Below, one piece after another: positions 1 through 9,509 of a DNA stretch of 64,000 nt. Source of the DNA: Planctomycetota bacterium (lineage in GTDB: Bacteria; Planctomycetota; Planctomycetia; Pirellulales; Pirellulaceae); contig JAPLNL010000092.1 in NCBI GenBank assembly GCA_026692905.1, positions 1-64,000 on the forward strand, read 5' to 3'. The position numbers and the translations under genes are program-made. The notes under the pieces are model-generated. The model was not told the origin of the DNA. It ran no database searches and saw only the letters and a program-made list of their open reading frames with translations. Each line of letters opens with the position of its first letter. Position 1 is the first letter of the stretch.

Positions 1-16
1 CAGCAATTCGTTGCTC

Positions 17-180
17 GGGAGGGTGAGGCTCCTGCCGAACCTTTGCACCGTTGGCTCGGCAGGAGCCTCGCCCTCCCTAAGGTTTTCAATGGAATTGACT
101 TTGCAAAGATGTTTACAGCGGTGGGGTGAGGCTCCTGCCGAACCGTGGCGTCGCAAGCTCGGCAGGAGCCTCGCTCTCCC
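17..180. repeat. Family A dispersed inverted repeats, two copies
   Basis: Two hairpin-like elements of about 60 bp lie at 17-77 and 121-180. Each has an arm reading GAGGCTCCTGCCGA(A/G)CC, a short variable loop, and the reverse-complement arm GGCTCGGCAGGAGCCTCGCC. The same element recurs near 17.6, 33.2, 50.4, 50.5 and 61.7 kb, always between genes. Nothing else is visible in the first 277 bases. Confidence 0.9.
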
Positions 181-277
181 GAAATATGCCTTATTAACCT
201 AATGGCTGGTTTGGCAATGAAGGGTCACTCTCGGCGATAGCGAACCGCTTTGGCACACTAGCCTAGTCGAGCATGCG

Positions 278-640
278 TTACCGTAGCGTCCACTGGGTGT
301 AAGCGTTCTGGCTGCCAAACTGTCGATGCCAGTGCTGCGATGGTTTTGTCCCGAACCAGCCGTAGGCATAGGGCGAGGCTGGTTTGGATTCGATAGGATT
401 CTTGGGTGCCACGTAGGTATGAGGCTGTCCTTTATTGCCGTGCGTCGAGGGTCTAGGCAAGATGAGATAATTGGTTGAGGGGTGGCCCCACAACGCATCA
501 GCGGACGTTCCGCGTTGAACGGGGCCGGATTGAACGGGGCCGGATTGAACGGGGCCGGATTGAACGGGGCCGTCTTGCGAGCTCGCGATTCCGGCAAACA
601 AACACGATTCAGCGAATACGATGATTGCGAAGGTCTTCAT
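278..640 (-). CDS. Small secreted protein with GPVQS repeats and a planctomycete YAYGWFG-type C-terminus
   Basis: This is a 120-residue protein whose function I do not know. It begins MKTFAIIVFAESCLFAG, a likely signal peptide ending near ASS-Q. Four tandem G-P-V-Q-(S/R) pentapeptides follow. The C-terminal third is rich in aromatic residues (PYAYGWFG, then HWHRQFG and YTQW), a pattern I recall from small secreted planctomycete proteins. I chose the ATG at 640 because it opens the signal peptide; an in-frame start at 829 would lie inside cheR. It begins 12 bp after the cheR stop, so it is probably the last gene of the chemotaxis operon. Being exported, it may act in the envelope or on the cell surface. 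Confidence 0.75.
   Translation of the reverse strand: MKTFAIIVFAESCLFAGIASSQDGPVQSGPVQSGPVQSGPVQRGTSADALWGHPSTNYLILPRPSTHGNKGQPHTYVAPKNPIESKPASPYAYGWFGTKPSQHWHRQFGSQNAYTQWTLR
515..574. repeat. 15-bp tandem repeat, four copies
   Basis: The unit TTGAACGGGGCCGGA occurs four times in tandem; the last copy differs at its end. It lies inside the small secreted protein gene and encodes the GPVQS pentapeptides on the minus strand. Because the unit is a multiple of three, copy-number changes would keep the frame. Confidence 0.95.
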
Positions 641-651
641 GTCGAAAACTC

Positions 652-1593
652 TTACTTGACAGGTCGAAGTGAAAAGGATGTTGAGGGTGCCTGCGATGGT
701 GGCGCTGATGTCAATGGACGCATAAGAGTAGGTGAGGTTGTATTGATGGTTCCTGGCGGCAAAGTCAAAAGATTGGGTTGATAAAACGTGCTTTTGCAAT
801 GTTGCATGGGACGAAACTCTGTCCCGCAATCAAACAGCGATTCCGAGGCCCCCACAAAAAGAGTCCCGTTTAAAGGCATCAAGTTGAGCATCCTCCGAAA
901 GAGATCAATTTTGACTTTCTTTTCAAAGTAGATCGCGACGTTCCGACAAAAAATAATGTCAAACAGATTTGGGAATTGAAACGGTGCGAGCAGGTTGAGT
1001 TGTTGAAACCTAATGAGACGATGAATCGAATCGGTGATCTTGAATCCGCCGCTGACTGGAGAAAAATACTTGCTCACGTATTGCTTTGGCAATCCACGCT
1101 CCATCTCCATTTTGGTATAGATACCCGTTCTCGCTTTGGCCAAGGCATCTTCCGAAATGTCTGTCGCAAGGATTTGGATATCCCAATTATGCATGTCCGG
1201 AATCATCTCACAGATAACGATTCCGATAGAGCAGGCTTCCTGCCCGGTGCTAGCGGCCGCTGACCATACTCGCAACTTCCTCTTGTTTTCTTTCAACTTT
1301 CCGTCGAGCATTTCAGGTAGTGCCTTAAACTGCAACGCCTCGAATGGACTGCTATCGCGGAAGAAAAACGTTTCGCGAGTCGTCATCGCTTCGACAAGTG
1401 CCTTTCGAATTGCCTCGCCCGACGGCTGCTTTGCTTTTTCGATCAACTCCATCGGCGATTTGAACGCGAGCTGTTTTACGAGCGGCCCCAGCCTCGCTTC
1501 GATCAAATAGCCTTTGGTGTCATCCAAGGCGATACCACACAAGTCTTCGATGTAGTCGAAGATGAATTCGACATTGGTTGGAGTTAGCTGCAT
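652..1593 (-). CDS. cheR: Chemotaxis protein methyltransferase CheR
   Basis: CheR uses S-adenosylmethionine to methylate glutamates on chemoreceptors, opposing CheB. The 313-residue protein has the N-terminal helical domain (about 1-70), the TTRETFFFRD motif that starts the methyltransferase domain, the SAM-binding loop region SAAASTGQEACS near residue 110, and the late motif IFCRNVAIYF. Roughly the last 45 residues are a proline/serine/threonine-rich tail with no TPR domain. The start overlaps the 3' end of cheB by 10 bp, which suggests translational coupling. The neighbouring receptor ends in HVKNAI rather than an NWETF-type tether, so recruitment to the receptor is probably tether-independent. 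Confidence 0.96.
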   Translation of the reverse strand: MQLTPTNVEFIFDYIEDLCGIALDDTKGYLIEARLGPLVKQLAFKSPMELIEKAKQPSGEAIRKALVEAMTTRETFFFRDSSPFEALQFKALPEMLDGKLKENKRKLRVWSAAASTGQEACSIGIVICEMIPDMHNWDIQILATDISEDALAKARTGIYTKMEMERGLPKQYVSKYFSPVSGGFKITDSIHRLIRFQQLNLLAPFQFPNLFDIIFCRNVAIYFEKKVKIDLFRRMLNLMPLNGTLFVGASESLFDCGTEFRPMQHCKSTFYQPNLLTLPPGTINTTSPTLMRPLTSAPPSQAPSTSFSLRPVK

Positions 1594-2708
1594 AGTACGC
1601 TTTGCTTAGAAAGAATTTGGACGATTCTCGATGCAACGGCATTCAAGGGAAGAATCTCATGTGCGAGGTTGTTTTCCGCTATTTGTCGGGGCATTCCATA
1701 CACCACGCAACTATCGGGGTCCTGAGCGATCACTCTTGCACCGCTTGCGTGCAATCGTTTGCAGCCCGCCAAACCATCGCTTCCCATGCCTGTTAAAATA
1801 ATTGCAAGTGCTTCCCCTCCCACGCAGTCATCCACCGAATGGAAAAGATAATCCACACTTGGTTTGCAAGAACCGATCGGGGAATCATTGGTTATTCGAA
1901 TCTTGAAGCCCATTGGATTTTTTTCGACCTTCATATGTTTTCCGCCCGGAGCGATATAAACCTTTCCATTGAGTGCGACTTCTCCGTCGACCGCTTCCAC
2001 GACAGGAATTTGCCCGTTTCGGTTCAAATGCTCAGCTAGACTTTTCGTGAATAAGGGAGGCATATGCTGCACGATGAATATGGGAACCGGCAAGTCACCC
2101 GGAAGACCTTGAATCAACACACCTAAGGCTTGTGGGCCACCAGTCGAGACACCGATGCAAACGCATTTGGGAGTCTTGATGCGACCATTCTTTGTCGGCT
2201 TAGAAGCAAAGTAGGCCGTCTGCTGAGTTCTGACGCGACAAGCAACTGCCGAAGTGGCTCGCTTCCCGCCTCGCGTTCGGACGGCTAAGACTTGATTGAG
2301 AAGCTGTGTCTCAAGGTCTTTTTTGTTGGCAGCGAAGTCACTCGAATTTGGCTTCAGGATCATATCGAGAGCGCCAATTCGGAAGGCCTGCAAAGTTTGT
2401 TCGGCGCTCTCGACCGTCTGCGAGCAAACCATAATGACTTCGGCGCTCAGCTTGCGACGTTTGATTTCCTGGAGCGTCGACAAACCATCGCGACGTGGCA
2501 TTTGCATATCGAGGGTTATCAAGTCAGGCTTGAGCCTGTCGGCCATGGTCAAGCAGTCTTCGCCGTCAAACGCAGCACCGACCACCTCAACGCCAGGAAT
2601 TGCTTTCAGGATATCGGTGATCATTCTTCGATAGAGGGATGTGTCGTCAGCGACGATTGCTCGAAGGGGAGTCACCCCGGTACTTAGGTCGCTCGACATA
2701 GAGTTCAT
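1584..2708 (-). CDS. cheB: Chemotaxis response regulator / protein-glutamate methylesterase CheB
   Basis: CheB removes methyl groups from receptor glutamates and can deamidate glutamines; it is activated by phosphate from CheA. The 374-residue protein has a receiver domain with phospho-acceptor Asp67 (ITLDMQMPRRDG) and Lys119. A linker of about 50 residues follows, then the CheB catalytic domain with Ser188 (GVSTGGP), His215 (VQHMP) and Asp311 (GMGSDG), the full triad. A second ATG three codons in (2699) has a well-spaced AGGA and could be the real start. The gene lies between the receptor gene and cheR, with which it overlaps. Confidence 0.96.
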   Translation of the reverse strand: MNSMSSDLSTGVTPLRAIVADDTSLYRRMITDILKAIPGVEVVGAAFDGEDCLTMADRLKPDLITLDMQMPRRDGLSTLQEIKRRKLSAEVIMVCSQTVESAEQTLQAFRIGALDMILKPNSSDFAANKKDLETQLLNQVLAVRTRGGKRATSAVACRVRTQQTAYFASKPTKNGRIKTPKCVCIGVSTGGPQALGVLIQGLPGDLPVPIFIVQHMPPLFTKSLAEHLNRNGQIPVVEAVDGEVALNGKVYIAPGGKHMKVEKNPMGFKIRITNDSPIGSCKPSVDYLFHSVDDCVGGEALAIILTGMGSDGLAGCKRLHASGARVIAQDPDSCVVYGMPRQIAENNLAHEILPLNAVASRIVQILSKQSVLCS

Positions 2709-2775
2709 CCTTTTCCATCCGATTGAAAATCATTCCTTCGACGAACTCACTCCACGAGCCGTCCTCCGTTCAAGA

Positions 2776-2870
2776 CCAAGGTGGTAGTAGGCACATTCTA
2801 TTTGCCGTCCGCTATTCAAAAACCATCGTTTTTTGACGTTACGGCATACGGATTGTGCCTACTACCTTGA
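2776..2870. repeat. Long imperfect palindrome between mcp and cheB
   Basis: The arms read CAAGGTGGTAGTAGGCACA (left) and TGTGCCTACTACCTTG (right), about 60 bp apart. It lies in the 180-bp gap downstream of the receptor stop and upstream of cheB, inside what looks like one operon. It could be another dispersed repeat or an RNA hairpin that lowers expression of the distal genes. Confidence 0.7.
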
Positions 2871-2889
2871 TCGCTTCGTTATCGCTAAC

Positions 2890-5280
2890 TCAGATCGCGT
2901 TCTTGACGTGAGTGTACTCCTTGCTAGGCTTGATTCGGAATTGGCCGATCAAGCCGTTCATCTCAGAGGCTAGTTCGCTAAGCCGAGTACCTGCATCTCG
3001 GGATTCGTCAGCTCCCTCTGCTGTTTGCATCAGAACGCTGTCCACACGAGTGATGTTCTGGGTGATTTCACGGCTGGCCAAGGCAGTCTCGGCAACACCG
3101 CGAGCAACCGACTCTGCAGCCGAAGCGGTAGTGCTTACGTTGTCCGAAATCTGACGTGTCGTGATACTTTGTTCCTCAACAGCCGAAGCGATCGTACGCG
3201 ATACTTCATTGACGTTGGTGATCACCTTGCTAATCTCTCGAATCGATTCAACCGCTTCCGAGGTCGATGCCTGCATGGCTTCGATGCGGGTACGAATGTC
3301 GTCGGTGGCTGCTGCCGTTTGCTTTGCCAGTTCTTTCACTTCCGTGGCAACCACAGCGAAGCCCTTGCCTGCCTCACCAGCTCTCGCAGCTTCGATCGTT
3401 GCATTGAGTGCCAGCAGGTTGGTTTGTTCGGCAATGTCCTGGATCACTTCGATGACTTTGCCGATTTCGTCAGCGGCTTCACCTAGGTTCGAAATTTTGT
3501 CGTTGCTGATTTCGACAAGGCTTGCCGCTTGGCCGGCGACGGTCGCACTTTTTTCAGCATTTCGAGCGATTTCGCGGATCGTTTGATTCATTTCTCCGAC
3601 ACTTGCAGCGACCGAACGAATCGTTTGGCTCATGCCGTCGGTGCTGTCTGCAACTTCTTTCATGTTGACTGACATTTGCTCGGCCGCAGCACTCACGCTG
3701 GCGGACTGTTGCTTGCTGTCGGCAACGCCACGGGAAAGTTGTGCCGAGGTGGACGAAAGTTGGTGCGAGCTGCTTGCAAGGACTTGCGAATTGGAAGAAA
3801 TCGTGCAAACCATATCGTGAATTCGGTCGGCGAACGAATTGAACCACTTGGCCAACTCTCCGAGTTCATCGCCTCGGTTTGCGTCCAATCGTCGTGTCAA
3901 ATCCCCCTCTCCTTCAGCGATATCGCGAAGGGTTGCGATGGTGGCTTTGATGGGAAGCATCAAGTTGCGAACGATCCACCAAGCGAAAGGAAGAATGATT
4001 GCGGTGGATAACAACGACAAGCAAATGCCCCAGAACAAGAGAGCTGTTTGAGCTTGGTTGGTCGCTGCGGCTACCTTTTCCACAGCCGCAAGTGCTGTGT
4101 CGGTTGGCTCTTCGGTTATGACGGCCCACTTGAGGCCTAAAACATCAATCGGCGCGTAACCGCTAATCGACGGCTTTCCTAGGTAGTTTGCCCCCTCCAT
4201 TACTCCCGTTTGACCGTTCAGAGCCAAGTCGATGGCTTTCGATTTCATTGTGCCATTGGCTGGGGTCACGAACGCTTTGATCATCGTCCGATTTTCGGTA
4301 TCAAGCTTGCTATCGGAACGAGGTAATCTATCGGAAGCAACTAGGTACGCTTCCCCTTTCTCGCCAAGGATATTGCCGACGTTCATCACTTGGTTGACGC
4401 GGTCAATGGGCATTTGAATCGCAATGACACCTACTTTGCGGTCCTCATCAAAAATAGGACAGGCAATAAAGCTAGCGGGCGCTTCGTAGGATGGGCTATA
4501 GCAAGCGAAATCGACAAGGGCTGGAGCATCCTCTTTACCTAGGTTGCTTGCTTTTCGGAAAGCCTCCGCCAAATTTGTGCGAGAATAGGGACCATTGTTC
4601 AAATTTGTCGCAAAGTCTACTTCTTTGAATACCGTGTAGACAACATCGCCGCTTTCAAGATCAATCAAGAAGATGTCGTAGAAACCATACTGCTCCAGCA
4701 CATCGCGTAGGTAGGGGTGATTTGCTTTGTGAGCCGTGTCGTACTTGGTGCCAAACTCGGTTGCATCCAGTTTTTGCTTGCTGCCGAGCGGATTAGGGTT
4801 TTGTGAAATGAAACTATGTTGCAATGCAATGGCAGAACTATTGAGCTGCGAGAACTTGCTATCGGTATCGTAGTTCTTGCCAGGATTGTTTTTGCTGTAT
4901 TCTGCTGCAAATACGGATTGGTAATACGAACGCAATTGCATCTTGTCATCCGACAATTCCACACCGCTGTCTTTGCGATCATCAATGAAGGAGCGGAATC
5001 CCTGTGTCAAGCTGCGCACGCTCGAAGCGATCTGATTCGATCTTGCCATCGATCGAATTTGGCGAGCTGCGTTTTGAAAGTAGTCCGTGATCTGGCTTTT
5101 TTTCACATCGCAAACAGCGAGCAACTTATTGTTCGCAGCAAGGTCGAGACCCTCGATCGAAATGTCGCGAACCTGCGTGGCTGCGTGCTTTGCATTCGAG
5201 TAATTGACCGTTGCTAAAATTCCCATCGGCAGCAAACTGCACGCGAGGAACGAGGTAAGGAGTTTCGTACTAATTTTCAT
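2890..5280 (-). CDS. Methyl-accepting chemotaxis protein, dCache-type sensor
   Basis: This is a transmembrane chemoreceptor of 796 residues that signals to CheA through CheW. It has a first membrane segment (about residues 8-28), a large periplasmic domain of about 370 residues with a dCache-like pattern ([19 protein letters not shown]), a second membrane segment near residue 410, a HAMP domain ([15 protein letters not shown]) and a cytoplasmic signalling coiled coil. The hairpin tip [20 protein letters not shown] matches the universal MCP motif. The ligand is unknown; dCache domains often bind amino acids or small organic acids. I chose the ATG at 5280 (MKISTKLL) because it places a normal N-terminal membrane segment. 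It is the only receptor in the window. Confidence 0.95.
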   Translation of the reverse strand: MKISTKLLTSFLACSLLPMGILATVNYSNAKHAATQVRDISIEGLDLAANNKLLAVCDVKKSQITDYFQNAARQIRSMARSNQIASSVRSLTQGFRSFIDDRKDSGVELSDDKMQLRSYYQSVFAAEYSKNNPGKNYDTDSKFSQLNSSAIALQHSFISQNPNPLGSKQKLDATEFGTKYDTAHKANHPYLRDVLEQYGFYDIFLIDLESGDVVYTVFKEVDFATNLNNGPYSRTNLAEAFRKASNLGKEDAPALVDFACYSPSYEAPASFIACPIFDEDRKVGVIAIQMPIDRVNQVMNVGNILGEKGEAYLVASDRLPRSDSKLDTENRTMIKAFVTPANGTMKSKAIDLALNGQTGVMEGANYLGKPSISGYAPIDVLGLKWAVITEEPTDTALAAVEKVAAATNQAQTALLFWGICLSLLSTAIILPFAWWIVRNLMLPIKATIATLRDIAEGEGDLTRRLDANRGDELGELAKWFNSFADRIHDMVCTISSNSQVLASSSHQLSSTSAQLSRGVADSKQQSASVSAAAEQMSVNMKEVADSTDGMSQTIRSVAASVGEMNQTIREIARNAEKSATVAGQAASLVEISNDKISNLGEAADEIGKVIEVIQDIAEQTNLLALNATIEAARAGEAGKGFAVVATEVKELAKQTAAATDDIRTRIEAMQASTSEAVESIREISKVITNVNEVSRTIASAVEEQSITTRQISDNVSTTASAAESVARGVAETALASREITQNITRVDSVLMQTAEGADESRDAGTRLSELASEMNGLIGQFRIKPSKEYTHVKNAI

Positions 5281-5337
5281 GACTTGTGCCCCGAATGGAA
5301 TGGAGTGTTTGAAAAATGATCGGCAAAATATTGACAA

Positions 5338-5811
5338 CTAGGCAGCAGCTCGAATACCGGTTAGCGAGGCAGCCAATAATTCACGTGGTTCCACCAGCAT
5401 GACTAACTTGTTCTCCGTTTGGTAAACCCCTCGAATCAATCGAGAATCTACCAGTGACAGATTGGATGGGGTGGGCGTGATGTCCTGAGAGCCGATGGTC
5501 AAAATATCTGCAACCCCATCCACCCAAAGCCCAAACGTTTCTCCCTCGCATTTCAGGATGAGATTGCGATTGCGGATTGTGTTTGGTGACTTGGGTAGAC
5601 CCATCAGGGTTCGCAGATCGAGCATCGTGACGACCTCGCCTCGAAGATTCATCACACCTCGAACGCACGGATGTCCCAGCGGGACCCGAGTCAGATCGAG
5701 GTTGCGATTGATCTCTTGAACAAAGCTGATATCCAAACCGAGTAACGATCGGTCGCAATAAAAGGTCGTGTATTGAACGATGCCAGAGTTGGTGTTTTTT
5801 TCTGTTGACAT
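5338..5811 (-). CDS. cheW: Chemotaxis coupling protein CheW
   Basis: CheW joins chemoreceptors to the CheA kinase. The protein (157 residues from the ATG at 5811, MSTEKNTNSG) is a single CheW domain. It shows the features expected of CheW: FYCDRSLLGLDISFVQEI near the N-terminus, then GVMNLRGEVVTMLDLRTLMG and the later FGLWVDGVADIL. An in-frame start 25 codons upstream exists but would add unrelated residues. It lies between cheA and the receptor gene on the same strand. Confidence 0.95.
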   Translation of the reverse strand: MSTEKNTNSGIVQYTTFYCDRSLLGLDISFVQEINRNLDLTRVPLGHPCVRGVMNLRGEVVTMLDLRTLMGLPKSPNTIRNRNLILKCEGETFGLWVDGVADILTIGSQDITPTPSNLSLVDSRLIRGVYQTENKLVMLVEPRELLAASLTGIRAAA

Positions 5812-5910
5812 GGGATTGAGATTTGAAAGTGAATGAACTCGATTTACGTTCAGGACGCCCTTGGCTGGGCCGTTCTTGTTGGACAAGGAATGTTCGGGCT
5901 ATGCCTTTTT

Positions 5911-8610
5911 CTAGGTCTTGGCCAGCATACGGCGAACTGCGTCCATCAATCTGGCAGGGTCCATTTTGACTTGGTACTCGTCGATTCCAGCTTGCGTTCC
6001 CCGGGCTTGATCGTCTTCACTGGCTAGGCTAGTGAGAGCGATAATTGGTAGATTGGAGCTTGCCGCGAGGGATCGCACAGCCTTGGCTAGTTCGAGTCCA
6101 TTCATTCTTGGCATTTCGATATCAGTGATGATTAAATCTATGTCATCAAATATCGTTTGCAAGTGATCCCAAGCATCCTGACCATCGACCGCTCCGACCA
6201 CTTTGTATCCGTCGCTTTCCAAAGTTCTTTGAACATGGTTACGGAAGAAGTCGGAATCTTCTGCTAGCAGGATCGTTGGCATTTCTTCTGATTCTGCGGC
6301 TTCTACAACGCCTTCCGATACAAACCACTCAGGATGCTTGGCTCGTGAAAGTTCGAACAAATCCAAAAGACGGGTTGTGTAGCCATCGATCACGGTCGAA
6401 CCTGGCACACCAGGTTCCCGCAGCGTCTTCGAATCCATATTTAAATGAATATCTCGAATATCCCGAAGGATTGGCGCGATCAGCCCAACCTCGCGGTCGA
6501 CGATGCGAAACACGATTACAAACAGGTTCGCAACGCCTTCTTCGGGAGGCAAGGCGTTGATGCTCTCCTCCACTCGAATGAGCGGCAGCGAGTTTCCGCG
6601 ATAAATTAGCAGCTTTTGATTTCCGATGACTCGAACATCGCTTGCCTTGATCCGCTCGATACGAGCAACCATAGCCATCGGAATGGCAAACTGTTCTGTG
6701 GAATGGTTTGCAAACAAGAGCAACCGGTGAACTTCCTCCGCACGAGCATCGTCTTCATCCGAGATGGAATCTTTAACGGAGGACTCGATATTGCGTAGAT
6801 TGCACTGCATCGCGATCCCAACCACGTCCAGAATCAATGCCACGTAACCGTCACCTAGGATCGTTGCTCCGGCCAAGTACCCAAGTTCTTTGACATGCTT
6901 GCCGAGTGGTTTGACCACGATTTCTTCGTTGTCGTGCAATGTGTCGACGAGCAAACCATATCGCATCTGCCCGGTTTCCAAGACGAGGATGTTGGCGCTT
7001 TTGGGGCGTTCACTATGCTCGTCGACCGTGCGTAGACCGAGGGTACTATCTAGCCGTACTAGCGGCAGAAGCGCTCCTCGCAAGCGGAGGACTTCCGCCC
7101 CTTTGACGCGTCCAATCTTGGTCTCCATGTCTGCTTGGGGCACGCGTACCAATTCGGCGATGCTCGACTGGGGAATGGCGTAGCGTTCGCCGGCACAGCC
7201 GATAATCATCGACGGGATGATGGCAAGAGTGAGTGGCAGTGTAATGTGGACCGCCGAGCCCTGGTTTAAAGTGCTTTCGATATCGACGGTTCCACCCAAC
7301 TGCTCAATATTGGTGCGCACCACGTCCATTCCCACGCCTCGACCGCTTACGTCTGTGACGGCGGCAGCGGTTGAAAATCCAGGTGCAAAGATCAATCTAA
7401 GCGATTCGCTGTCCGTCATCATCGACGCTTGCTCACCCGTGATCAGCCCCTTCTCAACTGCCTTTGCCTTCAGCTTGGCAGGGTCCATTCCGCCGCCGTC
7501 GTCTTCGATACGAATGCAGACCTTACCCGCTTGATGAAACGCTCGCAGTCGAATGGTGCCCATCGCCTGCTTGCCTTTGTCTGCCCGTTGCTCTGGACGT
7601 TCGATACCATGGTCAACACTGTTTCGGATCAAGTGGGTAAGTGGGTCCCCCATCGCTTCGACGATCGTCTTATCCACTTCGACTTCATTCCCCTCGATTT
7701 CTAGGCTGCATTCCTTGCCGAGTTTCGCACTCAAATCCCGAACCACGCGAGGGAACCGACTAAAGATTGTCCCGATCGGTTGCATGCGTGTTTGCATGAT
7801 GGTTTCTTGCAACTCGCTGGTGACTTGATCGACCCGTGATGCGATGTTTTCAAGTCCTTCCTTTGCCCCGATGCTTACAGCAGACAGCAACTGATTTCGG
7901 CTTAGGACAAGTTCCCCGGCCAAATTCATTAGCCGGTCAAGCAGTGCGACATTGACACGGACGAAAGCATCTGCAGGACGAGCTTGTTTGGCCTGAGAAT
8001 TTCCGGATTCTTGATTCATGGCTGGCTTCTCCGCAGGCAGACTAGGCGCCTTTTTTGATATGGTTGGTGGAGCAGGTGTGGCAACGACTGCTTCTGGGGT
8101 GAGTTCGCAATCCTTCAGCAGTGCTGCGTCGTAGTTGATGTACGAATCGATCGCTCGTTCGGTCTCAATTCCCGAGTTCTCGATGACTTGTTCGTGTGGA
8201 TCTGCAGACCCTTCGGCGTCGCTTCCGCTACCATCAGCGATGGCTTCCAATTCGTTCACAAACGAAGATACATCTACCGAGTTACTATTAGACACGTTGT
8301 CGACGAGACTACGCAGTTGGTCCGCAGCACGAAGCATCGCGTTGACGATAGGAGACGTCGGAATCAATTCTCGATTCCGAATCATGTTGAGCACATTCTC
8401 CAGGCTGTGTGCTAATGCATTGACCACGGTCAGCCCAAGAAACCCAGCCGCCCCCTTGACCGAGTGGATGCCGCGAAAAACCGTGTTGACTAAGTTCGCA
8501 TCGATGTCAGCTCCTGCTGCCTCGATCTGCAGCAGCTGCCCTTCCACCTCCGCCAAATGCGAGGAGCTCTCGACGACAAACTCATGTATCAACTCATCAT
8601 CCTGAAACAT
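5911..8610 (-). CDS. cheA: Hybrid chemotaxis histidine kinase CheA with C-terminal receiver
   Basis: CheA autophosphorylates in response to receptor signals and passes phosphate to CheY and CheB. The 899-residue protein starts with an HPt domain carrying His49 (GIHSVKGAAGF). An acidic linker of about 100 residues follows, where a P2 (CheY-binding) domain would normally lie; none is visible. Next come the dimerisation helices (LLDRLMNLAGELVLSRNQLL), the ATPase domain (HLIRNSVDHGIE, GDP/DGGGMD, GRGVGMDVV), a CheW-like domain, a second CheW-like domain (about 640-765) and a C-terminal receiver with TDIEMPRMNG. The extra CheW domain and fused receiver suggest array cross-linking and an internal phosphate sink. 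It is the first gene of the operon. Confidence 0.96.
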   Translation of the reverse strand: MFQDDELIHEFVVESSSHLAEVEGQLLQIEAAGADIDANLVNTVFRGIHSVKGAAGFLGLTVVNALAHSLENVLNMIRNRELIPTSPIVNAMLRAADQLRSLVDNVSNSNSVDVSSFVNELEAIADGSGSDAEGSADPHEQVIENSGIETERAIDSYINYDAALLKDCELTPEAVVATPAPPTISKKAPSLPAEKPAMNQESGNSQAKQARPADAFVRVNVALLDRLMNLAGELVLSRNQLLSAVSIGAKEGLENIASRVDQVTSELQETIMQTRMQPIGTIFSRFPRVVRDLSAKLGKECSLEIEGNEVEVDKTIVEAMGDPLTHLIRNSVDHGIERPEQRADKGKQAMGTIRLRAFHQAGKVCIRIEDDGGGMDPAKLKAKAVEKGLITGEQASMMTDSESLRLIFAPGFSTAAAVTDVSGRGVGMDVVRTNIEQLGGTVDIESTLNQGSAVHITLPLTLAIIPSMIIGCAGERYAIPQSSIAELVRVPQADMETKIGRVKGAEVLRLRGALLPLVRLDSTLGLRTVDEHSERPKSANILVLETGQMRYGLLVDTLHDNEEIVVKPLGKHVKELGYLAGATILGDGYVALILDVVGIAMQCNLRNIESSVKDSISDEDDARAEEVHRLLLFANHSTEQFAIPMAMVARIERIKASDVRVIGNQKLLIYRGNSLPLIRVEESINALPPEEGVANLFVIVFRIVDREVGLIAPILRDIRDIHLNMDSKTLREPGVPGSTVIDGYTTRLLDLFELSRAKHPEWFVSEGVVEAAESEEMPTILLAEDSDFFRNHVQRTLESDGYKVVGAVDGQDAWDHLQTIFDDIDLIITDIEMPRMNGLELAKAVRSLAASSNLPIIALTSLASEDDQARGTQAGIDEYQVKMDPARLMDAVRRMLAKT

Positions 8611-9111
8611 ATTGCGCTCACTGCGTGTGTTTAGGTCCTAAGACTCGGCAGCCTTGAAGGAATCGCATTAGGGGAGGTTTTCGCGATCCTTTCGAGGTGC
8701 GTCGCCATATACGTACGAGAGGGCGAATCGAACCGTTTTTTCCCGCCGCACAAGAGTAGCTTACGCAATCGTGCATGGGCACCTATCCCCGAGTTCTTTC
8801 CTGTTTTCGCCAAATCCTCAAAACGTCTTTTATGTTTAGTTGCGTCGTGCAGGGTACAACAATCATTCGTGTAAAACGCCCCTGCAACAAGCACAACCTA
8901 GTGAACTGAACTTGAGAATCACTAGCTTGCAAGTCGTGTTAGAAAAAGCGGAAACCGCCTTTGACCTAAAAGTCCCTCGAAATCGTCAATTTCGATTTGA
9001 CTGTTCCCGTCTGTAACCAACATTTGTCCGTCCGACATTTTGGACACTTCGATTCATGTTTTCCCAATGTCCCGTCCATTTGCCGAGTAGCAGAACGTTA
9101 AGAGAGATACT
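8611..9111. other. Divergent promoter region between cheA and cheY
   Basis: This 500-bp gap separates cheA (minus) from cheY (plus) and must hold both promoters. A degenerate family B element is at about 8891-8942, with inverted arms CCTAGTGAACT and TCACTAGCTTGC. No conserved coding pattern was seen. The purine-rich AAGAGAGATACT just before 9112 can serve as the cheY ribosome-binding site. Confidence 0.6.
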
Positions 9112-9471
9112 ATGAAAGTACTAGTTGCAGACGATTCCGGAATCATGCGCAAAATCATTATCCGGTCCTTGAACTCCGTCGGCGTCACCGACATTGTCGA
9201 AGCAGCCAATGGTCAAGAAGCCATCGACAAGTACAAAGAGACACCAGTGGACCTGATTTTGACCGACTGGAACATGCCAGAGAAAAGTGGCTTGGACGTA
9301 GTGGTGGAAATCCGTGCTACGGGTTCTCAAGTGCCAATCATCATGGTGACCACCGAAGCTCAAAAGGGACAAGTCATCTCGGCTATCCAAGCTGGTGTTA
9401 ATGATTACTTGACAAAACCATTTGAAGCGGACGACTTGCGAGCGAAACTTGACAAGTTCGTAACTGTCTAA
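9112..9471 (+). CDS. cheY: Chemotaxis response regulator CheY
   Basis: CheY carries phosphate from CheA to the flagellar switch to change the direction of rotation. At 119 residues it is a stand-alone receiver of normal length. The acidic pair is Asp7/Asp8 (VADDSG), the phospho-acceptor is Asp52 (LTDWNMPEKSG), the switch threonine is near residue 80 (MVTTEA) and the conserved lysine is Lys102 (LTKPFEA). It is transcribed away from cheA and followed 38 bp later by cheX, which fits a kinase-output/phosphatase pair. Confidence 0.97.
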   Translation: MKVLVADDSGIMRKIIIRSLNSVGVTDIVEAANGQEAIDKYKETPVDLILTDWNMPEKSGLDVVVEIRATGSQVPIIMVTTEAQKGQVISAIQAGVNDYLTKPFEADDLRAKLDKFVTV

Positions 9472-9509
9472 CTCTAGCTGGTCCTCTCCTGGCGAACCAA
9501 CCCTTTTTT

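Noticed and set aside
8631-8894. An 87-codon frame upstream of cheA
   Set aside because: There is no ribosome-binding site, domain or conserved pattern; it lies where the cheA promoter must be.
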